Below are positions 25,013 to 33,824 of a stretch of 64,000 bases of DNA, one piece after another. The notes under the pieces are model-generated. The model did not search any database. It was not told the origin of the DNA and saw only the letters and a program-made list of their open reading frames with translations. The stretch's first letter is position 1. The number at the start of each line of letters is the position of its first letter. The stretch comes from Enorma phocaeensis (lineage in GTDB: Bacteria; Actinomycetota; Coriobacteriia; Coriobacteriales; Coriobacteriaceae). The stretch is from assembly GCF_016901575.1 (NCBI RefSeq), contig NZ_JACJKQ010000001.1:1-64000 (forward strand), in the 5' to 3' direction. The translations under genes were made by a program, and so were the position numbers.

Positions 25013-26301
25013 GCGAGGTCCTCCTCAAAATCCGCGAAGAGCTTGCTGCCAAGGCGGCAAACGTTGTCACGGATGATGTCGTCGGGTGCTGAGATGAAGG
25101 CGTCTTCGAGCTTGGCGCGCATGAAGAGGCCCTCGGCAGCCTCGGGCGAGACGCCGCGGCTCTCAAGGTAGAAAAGCTGGTCGGGGCGGACGTGCCCGAT
25201 CGTGGCCCCGTGGTTGCCCGCCACGTCGTCTTCGTCGCACAGGATGGTGGGGACGGTCTTGTTGTCCACGCCCTGGCTCGCCAGGAGCACGGTTTCGCGC
25301 TCGGTTCCCTCGGAGCCCTTGCATCCGTGAACGAGGTCGATGGTTCCGCGCAGCACCTTCTTGGAGGTGCCTGCGAGCACGCCGTTCGCCATGATCTCGG
25401 AGATGGTCTTGCGGCCGCGATGGCGAACCACGTAGTTAAAGTCGCGCACGTCTGCGCCTGCAGCGAGATAGCGGGTGTCGATGTCGATGCGGGCGGTGTC
25501 TCCGCGCAGGTCTGCGGCGAGGCCCGTCGCGGTCATCCCCCCGCCCAGAACCACGTGGCGCACGGTCACGCGCGCGCCCTCGTCAAGGACGAAGCCGGAG
25601 TCGTCGATGACGGTGAAGCCGTCGTCCGCCGTGACGTACACGGTGATGTTCACATGTGAGCGGGGGCCGGCAAACACGCGAAGCTCCGAGCCGATGAGGC
25701 CCGACGACCCGTCGCGCGCGTCCTCGCCGTCTGAGACGCCATCGAGCGAGATGGCGAGGTCAAGCGTGGCGTTCTCTTGAGCGATCGCGTCGACGCTCGC
25801 CGAGGCGGCCTCTCCCGACACGCCCTTCAGGTGGATCGACGCGCGCTCCGAGGCGCCCTGCTTGGCTGCAAGCACCACCGTGGAGCCGGCGAGGAAGTTG
25901 AGATAGGAGCGCGTGTCGGTCCCGACGCCGGTCTCGAAGGCGGCGGCAACGTCTGCGGCCACCTCTTCGATCGTCGCCTTCCGCTGATAGCTCGAAAGAG
26001 CCGGAATGTCGAGGTCGCCAAGGCCCGCATCGCCGCCGTCCTGAGCGCCGCTCCGAGCGCCTGCCACGCAGGCGCGAGAATCCGGGGCGCCGTCATGCGA
26101 GGCGTCGAGGCGCTCCTGAAGCGCGACGACCGCGTCCTCGAAGCTGGCGGAGGTGGAGGTGAGCTCTTCGCCGGCGTCGATATCCAGCATGCCTCCCGGG
26201 ACGAGACCCGCGGGAATGGAGATGGTCGTGTCGTTCATCCTGAGCCAGCTCCAGGTGGGGGCGGGCATGGCGCTGGCATGTCGTATCTTGAGAGCGTCCA
26301 T
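25009..26301 (-). CDS. sufD: Fe-S cluster assembly protein SufD
   Basis: Partner of SufB in the SufBCD scaffold complex. The 430-residue protein has the SufBD beta-helix core with INITVYVTADDGFTVIDDSG, VHGCKGSEGTERETVLLAS and the end block ATIGHVRPDQLFYLESRGVS followed by EAAEGLFMRAKLED. It starts directly at the sufB stop (ATG 26301, stop 26302-26304) and overlaps sufS by 4 bases. It is less conserved than SufB, as usual. Confidence 0.92.
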   Translation of the reverse strand: MDALKIRHASAMPAPTWSWLRMNDTTISIPAGLVPGGMLDIDAGEELTSTSASFEDAVVALQERLDASHDGAPDSRACVAGARSGAQDGGDAGLGDLDIPALSSYQRKATIEEVAADVAAAFETGVGTDTRSYLNFLAGSTVVLAAKQGASERASIHLKGVSGEAASASVDAIAQENATLDLAISLDGVSDGEDARDGSSGLIGSELRVFAGPRSHVNITVYVTADDGFTVIDDSGFVLDEGARVTVRHVVLGGGMTATGLAADLRGDTARIDIDTRYLAAGADVRDFNYVVRHRGRKTISEIMANGVLAGTSKKVLRGTIDLVHGCKGSEGTERETVLLASQGVDNKTVPTILCDEDDVAGNHGATIGHVRPDQLFYLESRGVSPEAAEGLFMRAKLEDAFISAPDDIIRDNVCRLGSKLFADFEEDLA

Positions 26302-27714
26302 CTAACCGATCGCCCCTTCCATCTCAAGCTTGATAAGGTTGTTCATCTCAACGGCATACTCCAGCGGCAGCTCCTTGGAGACGGGGTTCGCGAACCCGTT
26401 CACGATCATGGTGCGCGCCTCCTCTTCGGAGATGCCGCGGCTCATGAGATAGAACACCTTGTCGTCGCCGATGCGTCCGATGGTCGCCTCATGGCCGATG
26501 TCGACGTTTTTGGCTCGGATGTCCATGGCGGGGATGGTGTCCGAGCGGGACTGGTCGTCGAGCATGAGCGACTGGCACGAGACGGTCGCCTGCGAGCCCT
26601 CGGCATCGGGGGTGGCGACGATGGAGCTGCGGAACGTCTGGATGCCGCCGCCTTTAGAAATGCCCTTGGTCTCGACCGTGGCCGAGGTCTCGGGAGCCGC
26701 GAGCACCACCTTGGTGCCGGTGTCGAGGTTCTGCCCGGCGCCGGCGAAGGTGATGCCGGTAAACGAGCTCTTTGCGCGCCTGCCTGACAGCACGCTCATG
26801 GGGTAGAGGTAGCCCACGTGGCTGCCGAAGGAGCCCGAGACCCACTCGATCTCGCCCTCCTCGTCCACGCGCGCACGCTTGGTGTTGAGGTTGTACATGT
26901 TCTTCGACCAGTTCTCGATGGTCGAATAGCGCAGGTGCGCGCGCTTTCCCACGAAGAGCTCGACCGCTCCCGCATGAAGGTTTGCCACGTTGTATTTGGG
27001 TGCCGAGCAGCCTTCGATGAAATGCAGGTCTGCATCGTCTTCCACGATGATGAGGGTGTGCTCGAATTGGCCGGCACCCTTTGCGTTGAGGCGGAAGTAG
27101 CTCTGGAGCGGGAACTCAAGCTTGGTCCCTGCCGGCACGTACACAAACGAGCCGCCCGACCACACGGCTCCGTGCAGGGCGGCGAACTTGTGGTCCGTGG
27201 GCGGAATCAGGGTCATGAACTTGCTCTTGATGAGGGCCTCCCAGCGAGGCTCGTGGAGCGCCTCCTCGATGCCGGAGTAGACGATGCCCATCTTGGCCGC
27301 CGTGTCCTGCATGTTGTGGTACACGAGTTCCGAGTCGTACTGGGCGCCGACGCCGGCGAGATAGCTGCGCTCCGCCTCGGGGATGCCCAGGCGCTCGAAG
27401 GTGTTCTTGATGTCGTCGGGCACCTCGTCCCAAGTCGCCTGCTGGTCGGTGTTGGGCTTCACGTACGTGACGATGTTGTCCATGTCGAGCCCCTCGATGC
27501 CGGGGCCCCACGTGGGATTGCTCATGCTGTGATAGATCTCGAGAGACTTCAGGCGGAAGTCGAGCATCCATTGGGGCTCGTCTTTGCGGCGGGAGATCTC
27601 GGTGACGATCTCGGGGGTGAGGCCGGCGTCGAGCCGCTCGAAGCCCTCTTCGGAATCTTTGAAGTCATAGAGGCTGCGGTCGATATCCGCGACCTCGGTG
27701 CGCTGCTTTGCCAT
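26302..27714 (-). CDS. sufB: Fe-S cluster assembly protein SufB
   Basis: Main scaffold subunit of SufBCD. The 470-residue protein has family blocks SNPTWGPGIEGLDMDNIVTY, SEVVYHNMQ-type DSELVYHNMQ, FVYVPAGTKLEFPLQSYFR, HFIEGCSAP (cysteine of the sulfur-transfer path), the ATIGRIGDDKVFYLMSRG end block and a C-terminal acidic/basic tail. Length is standard. It lies 9 bases after sufC. Confidence 0.96.
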   Translation of the reverse strand: MAKQRTEVADIDRSLYDFKDSEEGFERLDAGLTPEIVTEISRRKDEPQWMLDFRLKSLEIYHSMSNPTWGPGIEGLDMDNIVTYVKPNTDQQATWDEVPDDIKNTFERLGIPEAERSYLAGVGAQYDSELVYHNMQDTAAKMGIVYSGIEEALHEPRWEALIKSKFMTLIPPTDHKFAALHGAVWSGGSFVYVPAGTKLEFPLQSYFRLNAKGAGQFEHTLIIVEDDADLHFIEGCSAPKYNVANLHAGAVELFVGKRAHLRYSTIENWSKNMYNLNTKRARVDEEGEIEWVSGSFGSHVGYLYPMSVLSGRRAKSSFTGITFAGAGQNLDTGTKVVLAAPETSATVETKGISKGGGIQTFRSSIVATPDAEGSQATVSCQSLMLDDQSRSDTIPAMDIRAKNVDIGHEATIGRIGDDKVFYLMSRGISEEEARTMIVNGFANPVSKELPLEYAVEMNNLIKLEMEGAIG

Positions 27715-27723
27715 GTCGCCCCC

Positions 27724-28515
27724 TTAGCAGGACTCGGACACGGTGCCGGAGGTCTCGCCGGCCGCCGCCTGCTCGAAGCTCTCGAAGCCGTTCTCGTCGA
27801 TCCAAGGGATAAGCTCGGCGTTGTCGTGGCGCACCATGTGCCCCCCGACCATGACGTGCACGCGGTCCACATCGAGATGCTCGAGGATGCGGGTGTTGTG
27901 CGTGATGATGATGAGGGTCCCGTCGCAGCTCTTGCGATACAGGTCGATGCCGCGCGAGACGACGCCGAGCGCGTCGACGTCGAGACCGGAGTCGGTCTCG
28001 TCGAGAATGGCGAGCTTGGGCTTGAGGAGCAGCAGCTGGAGCATCTCGACCTTTTTCTTCTCGCCGCCGGAGAAGCCGACGCCCAGCTCGCGGTTGAGGT
28101 AGGCGGGGTCCATGTCGAGCGCGGCGCAAAGCTCTTTCATGCGGCGGCGAAACTCCTTGCCGCGCATCTCGAGGCCGGGGCGCCCGGCGATGGTGGCGCG
28201 CAGGAAGCTCGAGAGCGGCACGCCCGGAATTTCGACGGGAGCCTGGAACGAGAGGAAGAGGCCGGCGCGGGAGCGCTTGTCGGGGGAGAGGTCGGTGATG
28301 TCCTCGCCGTCAAAGGTGATGGTGCCTTCGGTCTGGGTGTAGACGGGGTCGCCCATGATGAGGTGGCCCAACGTCGACTTGCCGGCGCCGTTGGGGCCCA
28401 TCAGCACATGCGTCTCGCCGGCGGCAACGTCGAGGTCGATGTCGTGAAGGATGGACTTCTCGTCCACCGAGGCGCAAAGGCCGCGAATGGAGAGAAGGGG
28501 AGAGGTGCTGGTCAT
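27724..28515 (-). CDS. sufC: Fe-S cluster assembly ATPase SufC
   Basis: ABC-type ATPase of the cytosolic SufBCD complex. The 263-residue protein has Walker A GPNGAGKST (40-48), the SufC-typical LSFQAPVEIPGV loop, the signature FSGGEKKKVEM, Walker B AILDETDSGLD and THNTRIL at the switch. It is first in the operon sufC-sufB-sufD-sufS-sufU and has its own promoter at 28611-28638, divergent from the Rrf2 regulator. Confidence 0.96.
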   Translation of the reverse strand: MTSTSPLLSIRGLCASVDEKSILHDIDLDVAAGETHVLMGPNGAGKSTLGHLIMGDPVYTQTEGTITFDGEDITDLSPDKRSRAGLFLSFQAPVEIPGVPLSSFLRATIAGRPGLEMRGKEFRRRMKELCAALDMDPAYLNRELGVGFSGGEKKKVEMLQLLLLKPKLAILDETDSGLDVDALGVVSRGIDLYRKSCDGTLIIITHNTRILEHLDVDRVHVMVGGHMVRHDNAELIPWIDENGFESFEQAAAGETSGTVSESC

Positions 28516-28610
28516 GTCGTGCCTTCCTGAACGGTTGGGTCCTCATCATGCGCGGCGGCGCTCGCTGTCGTGTGACGAGGTTCTTAAACCCTATGATTTC
28601 TCTCGGATTA

Positions 28611-28638
28611 AGGATAAGATGATGTGGATTTCAGTCAA
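28611..28638 (-). promoter_or_regulatory. Promoter of the suf operon (minus strand)
   Basis: On the minus strand TTGACT (28633-28638) and TATCCT (28611-28616) are spaced by 16 bases. The -10 is 95 bases upstream of sufC. It lies in the divergent gap facing the Rrf2 gene, so it is the likely target of that regulator. I could not define a convincing palindromic operator. Confidence 0.6.
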
Positions 28639-28735
28639 GGGCTAACCTGCTCAATCTACGAGAAATGCTACTTGATACGCGTTGTTTTCGGCCGCTCTTG
28701 CGGGACACGGCGAAGCGGCGAGACGGAGGGCTCGT

Positions 28736-29185
28736 ATGCTCATATCTTCAAAAGGGCGCTATGCATTGCGCCTGATGATTTACATCGCCGCCTTCGGCGG
28801 ACCCCATGGCAGGGTCTCCCTTCGCGAGGTCGCCGACGGCGAGGACATCTCGCTGAAGTACCTTGAGCAGCTCGTGCGTCCGCTCATGCAGGCGGGGCTG
28901 CTGCGCAGCGTGCGTGGCAAGGGCGGAGGCTATGCCCTCGCACGTCCCGCTGAGGAGATTCGCGCTGGAGACATCTTGAGGGTGGCCGAGGGGACGACGG
29001 CGCCGGTCGCCTGCGAGGGCCTCGACGGCGCCTGCGCGCGCGCCGGCCTATGTTCGACGGTGAAGTTCTGGACGGGCCTCGAGTCCGTGATCGAGAGCTA
29101 TGTCGACGGGGTCACGCTCGCAGAACTCGCACGCGTGCCCGAGATCGACCTCGACGTCGACCTGTCTCACATGGAAGGCGTCTAG
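28736..29185 (+). CDS. Rrf2-family regulator, probable Fe-S-sensing repressor of suf
   Basis: A 149-residue winged-helix DNA-binding protein. It has the Rrf2 start SSKGRYALRLMIYIA, the recognition helix ISLKYLEQLVRPLMQAGLLRS, the wing RGKGGGYALAR and three C-terminal cysteines, Cys93, Cys100 and Cys106 (C-x6-C-x5-C). This resembles the cluster-binding triad of IscR. Its place, divergent from sufC, points to control of the suf operon by cluster status (inference). ATG 28736 has GGAGGG upstream; a longer frame from 28682 is less likely. Confidence 0.9.
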   Translation: MLISSKGRYALRLMIYIAAFGGPHGRVSLREVADGEDISLKYLEQLVRPLMQAGLLRSVRGKGGGYALARPAEEIRAGDILRVAEGTTAPVACEGLDGACARAGLCSTVKFWTGLESVIESYVDGVTLAELARVPEIDLDVDLSHMEGV

Positions 29186-29262
29186 ATATGCCGGGTCTCT
29201 CCGTTGCTTGCCCCCGTTTTTGCCACGCTTCCCGAATAATGCGAATGCCCGTGCCGCAATGA

Positions 29263-29271
29263 TGATATAAC
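29263..29271 (+). promoter_or_regulatory. Extended -10 promoter for the CAP-SLH gene
   Basis: TGATATAAC (TGN plus TATAAC) lies 51 bases before the ATG at 29322. There is no good -35. Confidence 0.45.
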
Positions 29272-29321
29272 GGCATCGACCTGCTCGGATGAGGCGTTGG
29301 TTTATGTGGGGGAGGGTCATC

Positions 29322-30686
29322 ATGAAACGAAATGCGAGTCGGCGCCATGCGGGGGGCACGGGCGCGTCGGCGGTGCGGAAGCTCTGCGCCGCAATCGTCG
29401 CGGGCGCGCTTGCGGGCTGTCTGTCCGTTCCTGTCGCGGCATTTGCTGACGAGGCGACCGTCGGCAGGGCCGATGGTCCTATTCAGCTGATCACCGAGAA
29501 CCCCTCTTTTGGGATGGCCGCCCCGACGGTCCCCGAAGGGGCGGCGTTCGAGGCGGGATCGAACGCCTCGGGCGTTCAGGCGCTTGGAATCGAAGACGAC
29601 ACGGTCGCCATTGGGGTGGGCGGCGTCTACCACCAGACTTCGGCGCGACAGATGCTCGGCTTGGTCAACAGCGCGCGGGCATCACGCGGTGCGTCCCCTC
29701 TCGTCTGGGATGAGAATCTCGAATACCTTGCCATGGTCCGCGCCGCGGAGATTTCGGTGAGCTTTAGCCACACGCGTCCAAACGGGCTTACCTGCTTCAG
29801 CATCGCCGATGAATACGATGTCTCTGTGGGGTGGAGCATGGGTGAGAACATCCTGATGGGCGCGTCCACGCCCGAGCTCGCCAATCAGCTGTGGACAAAC
29901 TCTCCGGGCCACTATTCAAATATGGTGAACACGTCGTTCTCGAGCGTCGGCGTCGCGGCGTTTGAATGTGGCGGGAGCTGGTACTGGGTCGAATTCTTTG
30001 GAGCTACCAGGGGAACCTCTGTGGGGGATGCCCTGGACGGGCCAGCGACGACGGTGTTCGACGTGCTCCCCCAGTATTTGGGTGCCGTGTTTAGCGACTT
30101 TAATGCCGGCGATTGGTATATGACCAACTCGAACAATCGCCGTGATTTGGTGTACACGCTGAACAACGGCATCATGTCGGGCTATGCAGACCGCCCTCTG
30201 TTTGGCTTTTATGACAACATCACGCGCGCCGATGTGGCGGTGATTCTGTATCGCATGGCGGGGGAACCCCAGGCAGATGCCCCAGACTTTGAAGACGTCG
30301 ACTACGGTTGGTATTATGGGCGAGCCATCGAGTGGGCGCGGTCGACAGGGGTGATAACCGGCTATCGGGATGCCGACGGCGCATATCGTCGCTTTGGCCC
30401 AAACGATCCCGTGACGCGCGAACAGCTCGTGGTCATGCTCGCCAATTTCGCCGAGAAGATCGCCGGGCAAGACGTCGGTCGAAGCGAGGCGGCCGCCTCA
30501 GGCATCAGCGGATGGGCTCAGGTGTCGTCGTGGGCTCGAGAGGGCATGGCGTGGGCGGTGGACGAGGGAATCCTCGGCGGCGTTTCAACCAGCCACGGTC
30601 CCGAGCTGCAGCCGCAAGGCAACGCCACCCGCGCCCAAGTCGCCATCATGGCGGCACGGCTTCATCGCGACGTCTTGGGGTGGTAG
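29322..30686 (+). CDS. Secreted CAP/SCP-domain protein with three C-terminal SLH repeats
   Basis: A 454-residue exported protein. It has a basic start and hydrophobic signal (KLCAAIVAGALAGCLSVPVAAFA). A CAP/SCP domain lies at about 105-235: MLGLVNSARASRGASPLVWD, FSHTRPNG and MGENILMG with the conserved His and Glu. Three SLH repeats fill about 262-450 (GIMSGYADRPLFGFYDNITR, GVITGYRDADGAYRRFGP, GILGGVSTSHG), for non-covalent wall attachment. The role of bacterial CAP domains is unsettled. ATG 29322 has GGGGGAGGG upstream. It shares its SLH block with the genes at 30885 and 55990. Confidence 0.9.
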   Translation: MKRNASRRHAGGTGASAVRKLCAAIVAGALAGCLSVPVAAFADEATVGRADGPIQLITENPSFGMAAPTVPEGAAFEAGSNASGVQALGIEDDTVAIGVGGVYHQTSARQMLGLVNSARASRGASPLVWDENLEYLAMVRAAEISVSFSHTRPNGLTCFSIADEYDVSVGWSMGENILMGASTPELANQLWTNSPGHYSNMVNTSFSSVGVAAFECGGSWYWVEFFGATRGTSVGDALDGPATTVFDVLPQYLGAVFSDFNAGDWYMTNSNNRRDLVYTLNNGIMSGYADRPLFGFYDNITRADVAVILYRMAGEPQADAPDFEDVDYGWYYGRAIEWARSTGVITGYRDADGAYRRFGPNDPVTREQLVVMLANFAEKIAGQDVGRSEAAASGISGWAQVSSWAREGMAWAVDEGILGGVSTSHGPELQPQGNATRAQVAIMAARLHRDVLGW

Positions 30687-30727
30687 CGGGCGGTCATCAG
30701 ACGCGGCTCGCAATGGCGTTGTTTTTA

Positions 30728-30764
30728 TGTCGGGCGCAGGTTTGTGGACGACCTGCGCCCGACA
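30728..30764. repeat. Perfect 14-bp inverted repeat between two SLH genes
   Basis: Arms 30728-30741 and 30751-30764 (TGTCGGGCGCAGGT and its complement) match without error around a 9-base loop. The T-run GTTTTTAT is before, not after, the stem on the plus strand, so it is not a textbook terminator for either strand. It may still end transcription of the CAP-SLH gene. Confidence 0.75.
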
Positions 30765-30884
30765 GGGGTTTCGCAACGTCGCGCACTCAGTCATACTGGG
30801 TTCTGTTCTAACCGGGTAATGCCACGACAACGTGCCTTAATCGAACTATTCCCGCTTGCCGGGCGGCACGCCAAGGAGGACTTC

Positions 30885-32465
30885 ATGCGTCATGCTCATC
30901 GCGCCGTACTTGCCGGTTTCGCACTGGTGCTTTCGCTAGGGGCGGCTCCCCAAGCGGTTTTTGCCGCAGAGGCGGCGGGCGCCGCCTCGATCGTTGAACA
31001 GGCAGACAGGCTCCCCGCTCCGGCCGATTACGACAAGGCGGATTTCTACGAGGGCGCATCGGAGGACGGCATCTCCCTGCTTTCTTCATCGCTTCAGCCG
31101 GTGTACCTTTCGGACGAGATGAAGTACTTCACCAAATACGAGAGCAACAAGAACTACGACCAGGGATTTTCTCGCGGTGACGGCTACAACGCGCTCGGCT
31201 ACTATCAGTTCGACCGCCGCTATTCGCTCGTCGGCTTCATAACCGATGTCTACAATTACAACCCGACGAAGTATGGCATGTTCGCGGCTGTCATCGCACG
31301 CGCCTCGGAGCTCTCAGACGGCTCCGTCTCGCTCTATGATTCCGAGACGGGAAGGCTCACCGAAGTCGGCCAGCTTGCCGAAGATGCCTGGCATGCGGCC
31401 TACGCCGCCGATTCGAGCGAGTTTGCGGCCCTGCAGGATGCCTGGGCATACAACAACTACTATGCAGTGACCGAGCGGTGGCTTGCAAGCGAGTCTGGCG
31501 GGGGCATTGTGATGACGGGCCGAGCCGATTGCGTCAAGGGCCTCGTGTGGAGCATGACCAACCTGTTTGGAACCGGCGGCGTCCGCTATTTCTTGGGATT
31601 GGCCGAGCTTTCAAACAGCATGACGGATCGCCAGATGGTCAACGCGCTGGTGGACGCCTTGGTGGAAAACATCGCCGAGCGCTATCCCAACCAGACGCAA
31701 TATCACAAGGGCTGGATCTCGCGGTATCAACGCGAGCGGGAAGACTGCCTTGCATACATCGCTGAGGACGAGGCGGGCCAGGGAGGCTCCGAGGCGCCTG
31801 CGCCTCCTTCCGAGCCCGACACCCCATCCGAGCCTGAGGCGCCGGGGAACTCCGGGGGAATCGAGACCCTGAGCGCTTTTGCTGATTACGATGCGACCGC
31901 CTGGTACGCGGTCAATCCGGATGACCTTGTCTACACCGTATCGCATGGGTTCATGTCCGGCTACGCCGATGGTTCAGGCGAATTCGGGTTTGAGCGGTCC
32001 ATCACCCGCGGGCAGGTGGCCGTCATCCTCTGGCGCATGGCAGGCGAGCCTTCGGCCAACGCTCGTGACTTTGCCGACGTCGACTACGGCGAATTCTATG
32101 GCGATGCAATCGAGTGGGCGCGATACACCGGCGTGATCAGCGGGTTCTCGAGTGCCAACGGGCCGCTGAACATCTTTGGTCCCGAGCTCACCATTACCCG
32201 CCAGGAGCTTGCCATCATGCTTGCGAACTATGCGTCGAAGATCGGCAGGGTGGACACTTCGACCGATCTGTCGGCAGCTATGTCGATGAGCGGCTGGAAC
32301 GAGGTCGGCTCATGGGCCCAGGCGGCCATGGGCTGGGCTGTTGATAAGGGCGTCATTACGGGTTCCGTCGTGAACGGAGTCGCCCGTCTCAACCCCACGG
32401 GCACGGCGACGCGGGCGCAGGCCGGCGTTATGATTGCCCGACTGTATCGCGACATATTGAGCTGA
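30885..32465 (+). CDS. Secreted putative lysozyme-like protein with SLH repeats
   Basis: A 526-residue exported protein with a signal peptide cut near VFAAEA. After about 70 residues comes an unnamed domain (about 80-300) that begins MKYFTKYESNKNYDQGFSRG and DGYNALGYYQFDRRYSL. The Glu followed by a GYYQF-type motif recalls lysozyme-fold transglycosylases, so a muramidase role is inferred, not shown. A Pro/Glu linker (APAPPSEPDTPSEPEAPG) leads to three SLH repeats (GFMSGYADGSGEFGFERSIT, GVISGFSSANGPLNIFGP, GVITGSVVNG). AAGGAGGA precedes ATG 30885. The 3' end overlaps the convergent membrane protein gene by 38 bases. Confidence 0.85.
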   Translation: MRHAHRAVLAGFALVLSLGAAPQAVFAAEAAGAASIVEQADRLPAPADYDKADFYEGASEDGISLLSSSLQPVYLSDEMKYFTKYESNKNYDQGFSRGDGYNALGYYQFDRRYSLVGFITDVYNYNPTKYGMFAAVIARASELSDGSVSLYDSETGRLTEVGQLAEDAWHAAYAADSSEFAALQDAWAYNNYYAVTERWLASESGGGIVMTGRADCVKGLVWSMTNLFGTGGVRYFLGLAELSNSMTDRQMVNALVDALVENIAERYPNQTQYHKGWISRYQREREDCLAYIAEDEAGQGGSEAPAPPSEPDTPSEPEAPGNSGGIETLSAFADYDATAWYAVNPDDLVYTVSHGFMSGYADGSGEFGFERSITRGQVAVILWRMAGEPSANARDFADVDYGEFYGDAIEWARYTGVISGFSSANGPLNIFGPELTITRQELAIMLANYASKIGRVDTSTDLSAAMSMSGWNEVGSWAQAAMGWAVDKGVITGSVVNGVARLNPTGTATRAQAGVMIARLYRDILS

Positions 32466-33615
32466 CCGCAGCCGCGCACCCGCGGCTGCTCGGCGCGAGG
32501 CGCCACACCAAAAGGCAGAGCGCGATGGCTGCCAAGATCGCTGCCGCCAGCAGCGGAGAGCTGAGCGTCATATATCCGAGCGGAGCCAGCAGGGCAAAGA
32601 GCTGGGGCGAGAGGCTATAGAGACTTTTGAGCCACGAGGCCCAGTCCGGTTGCGGGAGCTCCCCGTGCTCGCTCGTCCAAATATTCATTTCGCCAATGAC
32701 GTTGCCGACAACATATTCAGGGCCAATGACTATTGCGGCGAGCACCCATTTGAACATCCACGTTGCGAGAAAGCCTGTGCCAAACGCGATGGTGATGCAT
32801 GCAATGGTAGACAGGTGCCATCGGATGGTGCTGTCCTGTCTCCGGCAAGCGATGGTTCCGCAGAACACCACCATTGCGAGAACGGCTGCCGGAATGGTAA
32901 GGAAGTCAAGGAAACAATAGACGGCACCGCCGCCGAGAGCAATCAGGCTGAGAAGTCGCCGGGTTGAATAGGGCTCATCCTGTCGTTTGAGGTGTCCAAC
33001 TGTAACAAGCAGCGCGCTGGTAAAGATGCCCGCAGAAAGCGATATGCCCAAGGTGAGGTCGGTCATGAACGTGATGCCGAGTCCGGTGGGGATGAAGGCC
33101 GCGGCAGAGAACGTGATTGCCGCCGGCAGGCCCACCGATGCGCTCAATGCGACGGTGAGCCAGATGATGGAGACTGCAAGCAGCGTCAGCACAATCGCCT
33201 GGATCGCTCCTATGCCTCCGGCGAGAAGTCCAAGGTCGCATAGCATCTGCCATCCATGCCAGTACCGAAAATAATCGAAGGGGACGTCGACGCCCTCGGG
33301 GCTGCGGTCGGCAATCGAGGCGCGTACCGAGGTCGTGAGGGGATCGTCCCAAGATCGTTGCTGGGCCACCTCGATGATGAAGCGGTTGTTGTCGTAGCAC
33401 ACCGGGATTGTTGCGATGGATGTGTCATAGCGGTAGATGTTGGTGAGCATCGGGGAAGCCCAAGACGTCTCCGCTCGCTCTTGAAGGGCAGTCTTGGGGA
33501 GCATGTTCGCACCGACATTGCTGGCGACGAAGCAGAGCTGGAGCAGCACGAGGCAGGCGATAGATGCAAGCAGAAACGTCCCTCGGCCCATGCCTTGCTT
33601 GCCTTGCACCGTCAT
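32428..33615 (-). CDS. Multi-spanning membrane protein, unrecognised
   Basis: A 395-residue protein with one N-terminal helix, an extracellular segment of about 100 residues (ASPMLTNIYRYDTSIATIPV and on), then about eight or nine helices. This layout resembles other membrane proteins of surface-glycan loci (an exported loop plus a helical core), but I see no family motif. A role in polymer export or assembly is a guess. The gene ends inside the convergent SLH gene (38-base overlap). No gene is seen in 33616-33824. Confidence 0.75.
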   Translation of the reverse strand: MTVQGKQGMGRGTFLLASIACLVLLQLCFVASNVGANMLPKTALQERAETSWASPMLTNIYRYDTSIATIPVCYDNNRFIIEVAQQRSWDDPLTTSVRASIADRSPEGVDVPFDYFRYWHGWQMLCDLGLLAGGIGAIQAIVLTLLAVSIIWLTVALSASVGLPAAITFSAAAFIPTGLGITFMTDLTLGISLSAGIFTSALLVTVGHLKRQDEPYSTRRLLSLIALGGGAVYCFLDFLTIPAAVLAMVVFCGTIACRRQDSTIRWHLSTIACITIAFGTGFLATWMFKWVLAAIVIGPEYVVGNVIGEMNIWTSEHGELPQPDWASWLKSLYSLSPQLFALLAPLGYMTLSSPLLAAAILAAIALCLLVWRLAPSSRGCAAAVSSICRDTVGQS

Positions 33616-33824
33616 ACGATCATCCCCCCAGCTCGGTCGGCATCACACCCTATGGTATATCATGACCCCCTCAAGGGGAGGTTGCTCTTTTGCATGCGGC
33701 GGCTGCTGCTGGGTGCGTTCGACCAGCGTGAGCCGAAAGTATTCTTTTGTGATGCGAAAAGATAGTTATTTCTCTTTGAATTTGTGGGGAATAGTTGATA
33801 TGGAGGGCGATTTTGGTGGGAGGA

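Noticed and set aside
26818-28530. 570-residue plus-strand frame over sufB/sufC
   Set aside because: Shadow frame; sufB and sufC are certain on the other strand.
30728-30764. Calling the 14-bp inverted repeat a normal terminator
   Set aside because: The T-run precedes the stem on the plus strand and no T-run follows on the minus strand.
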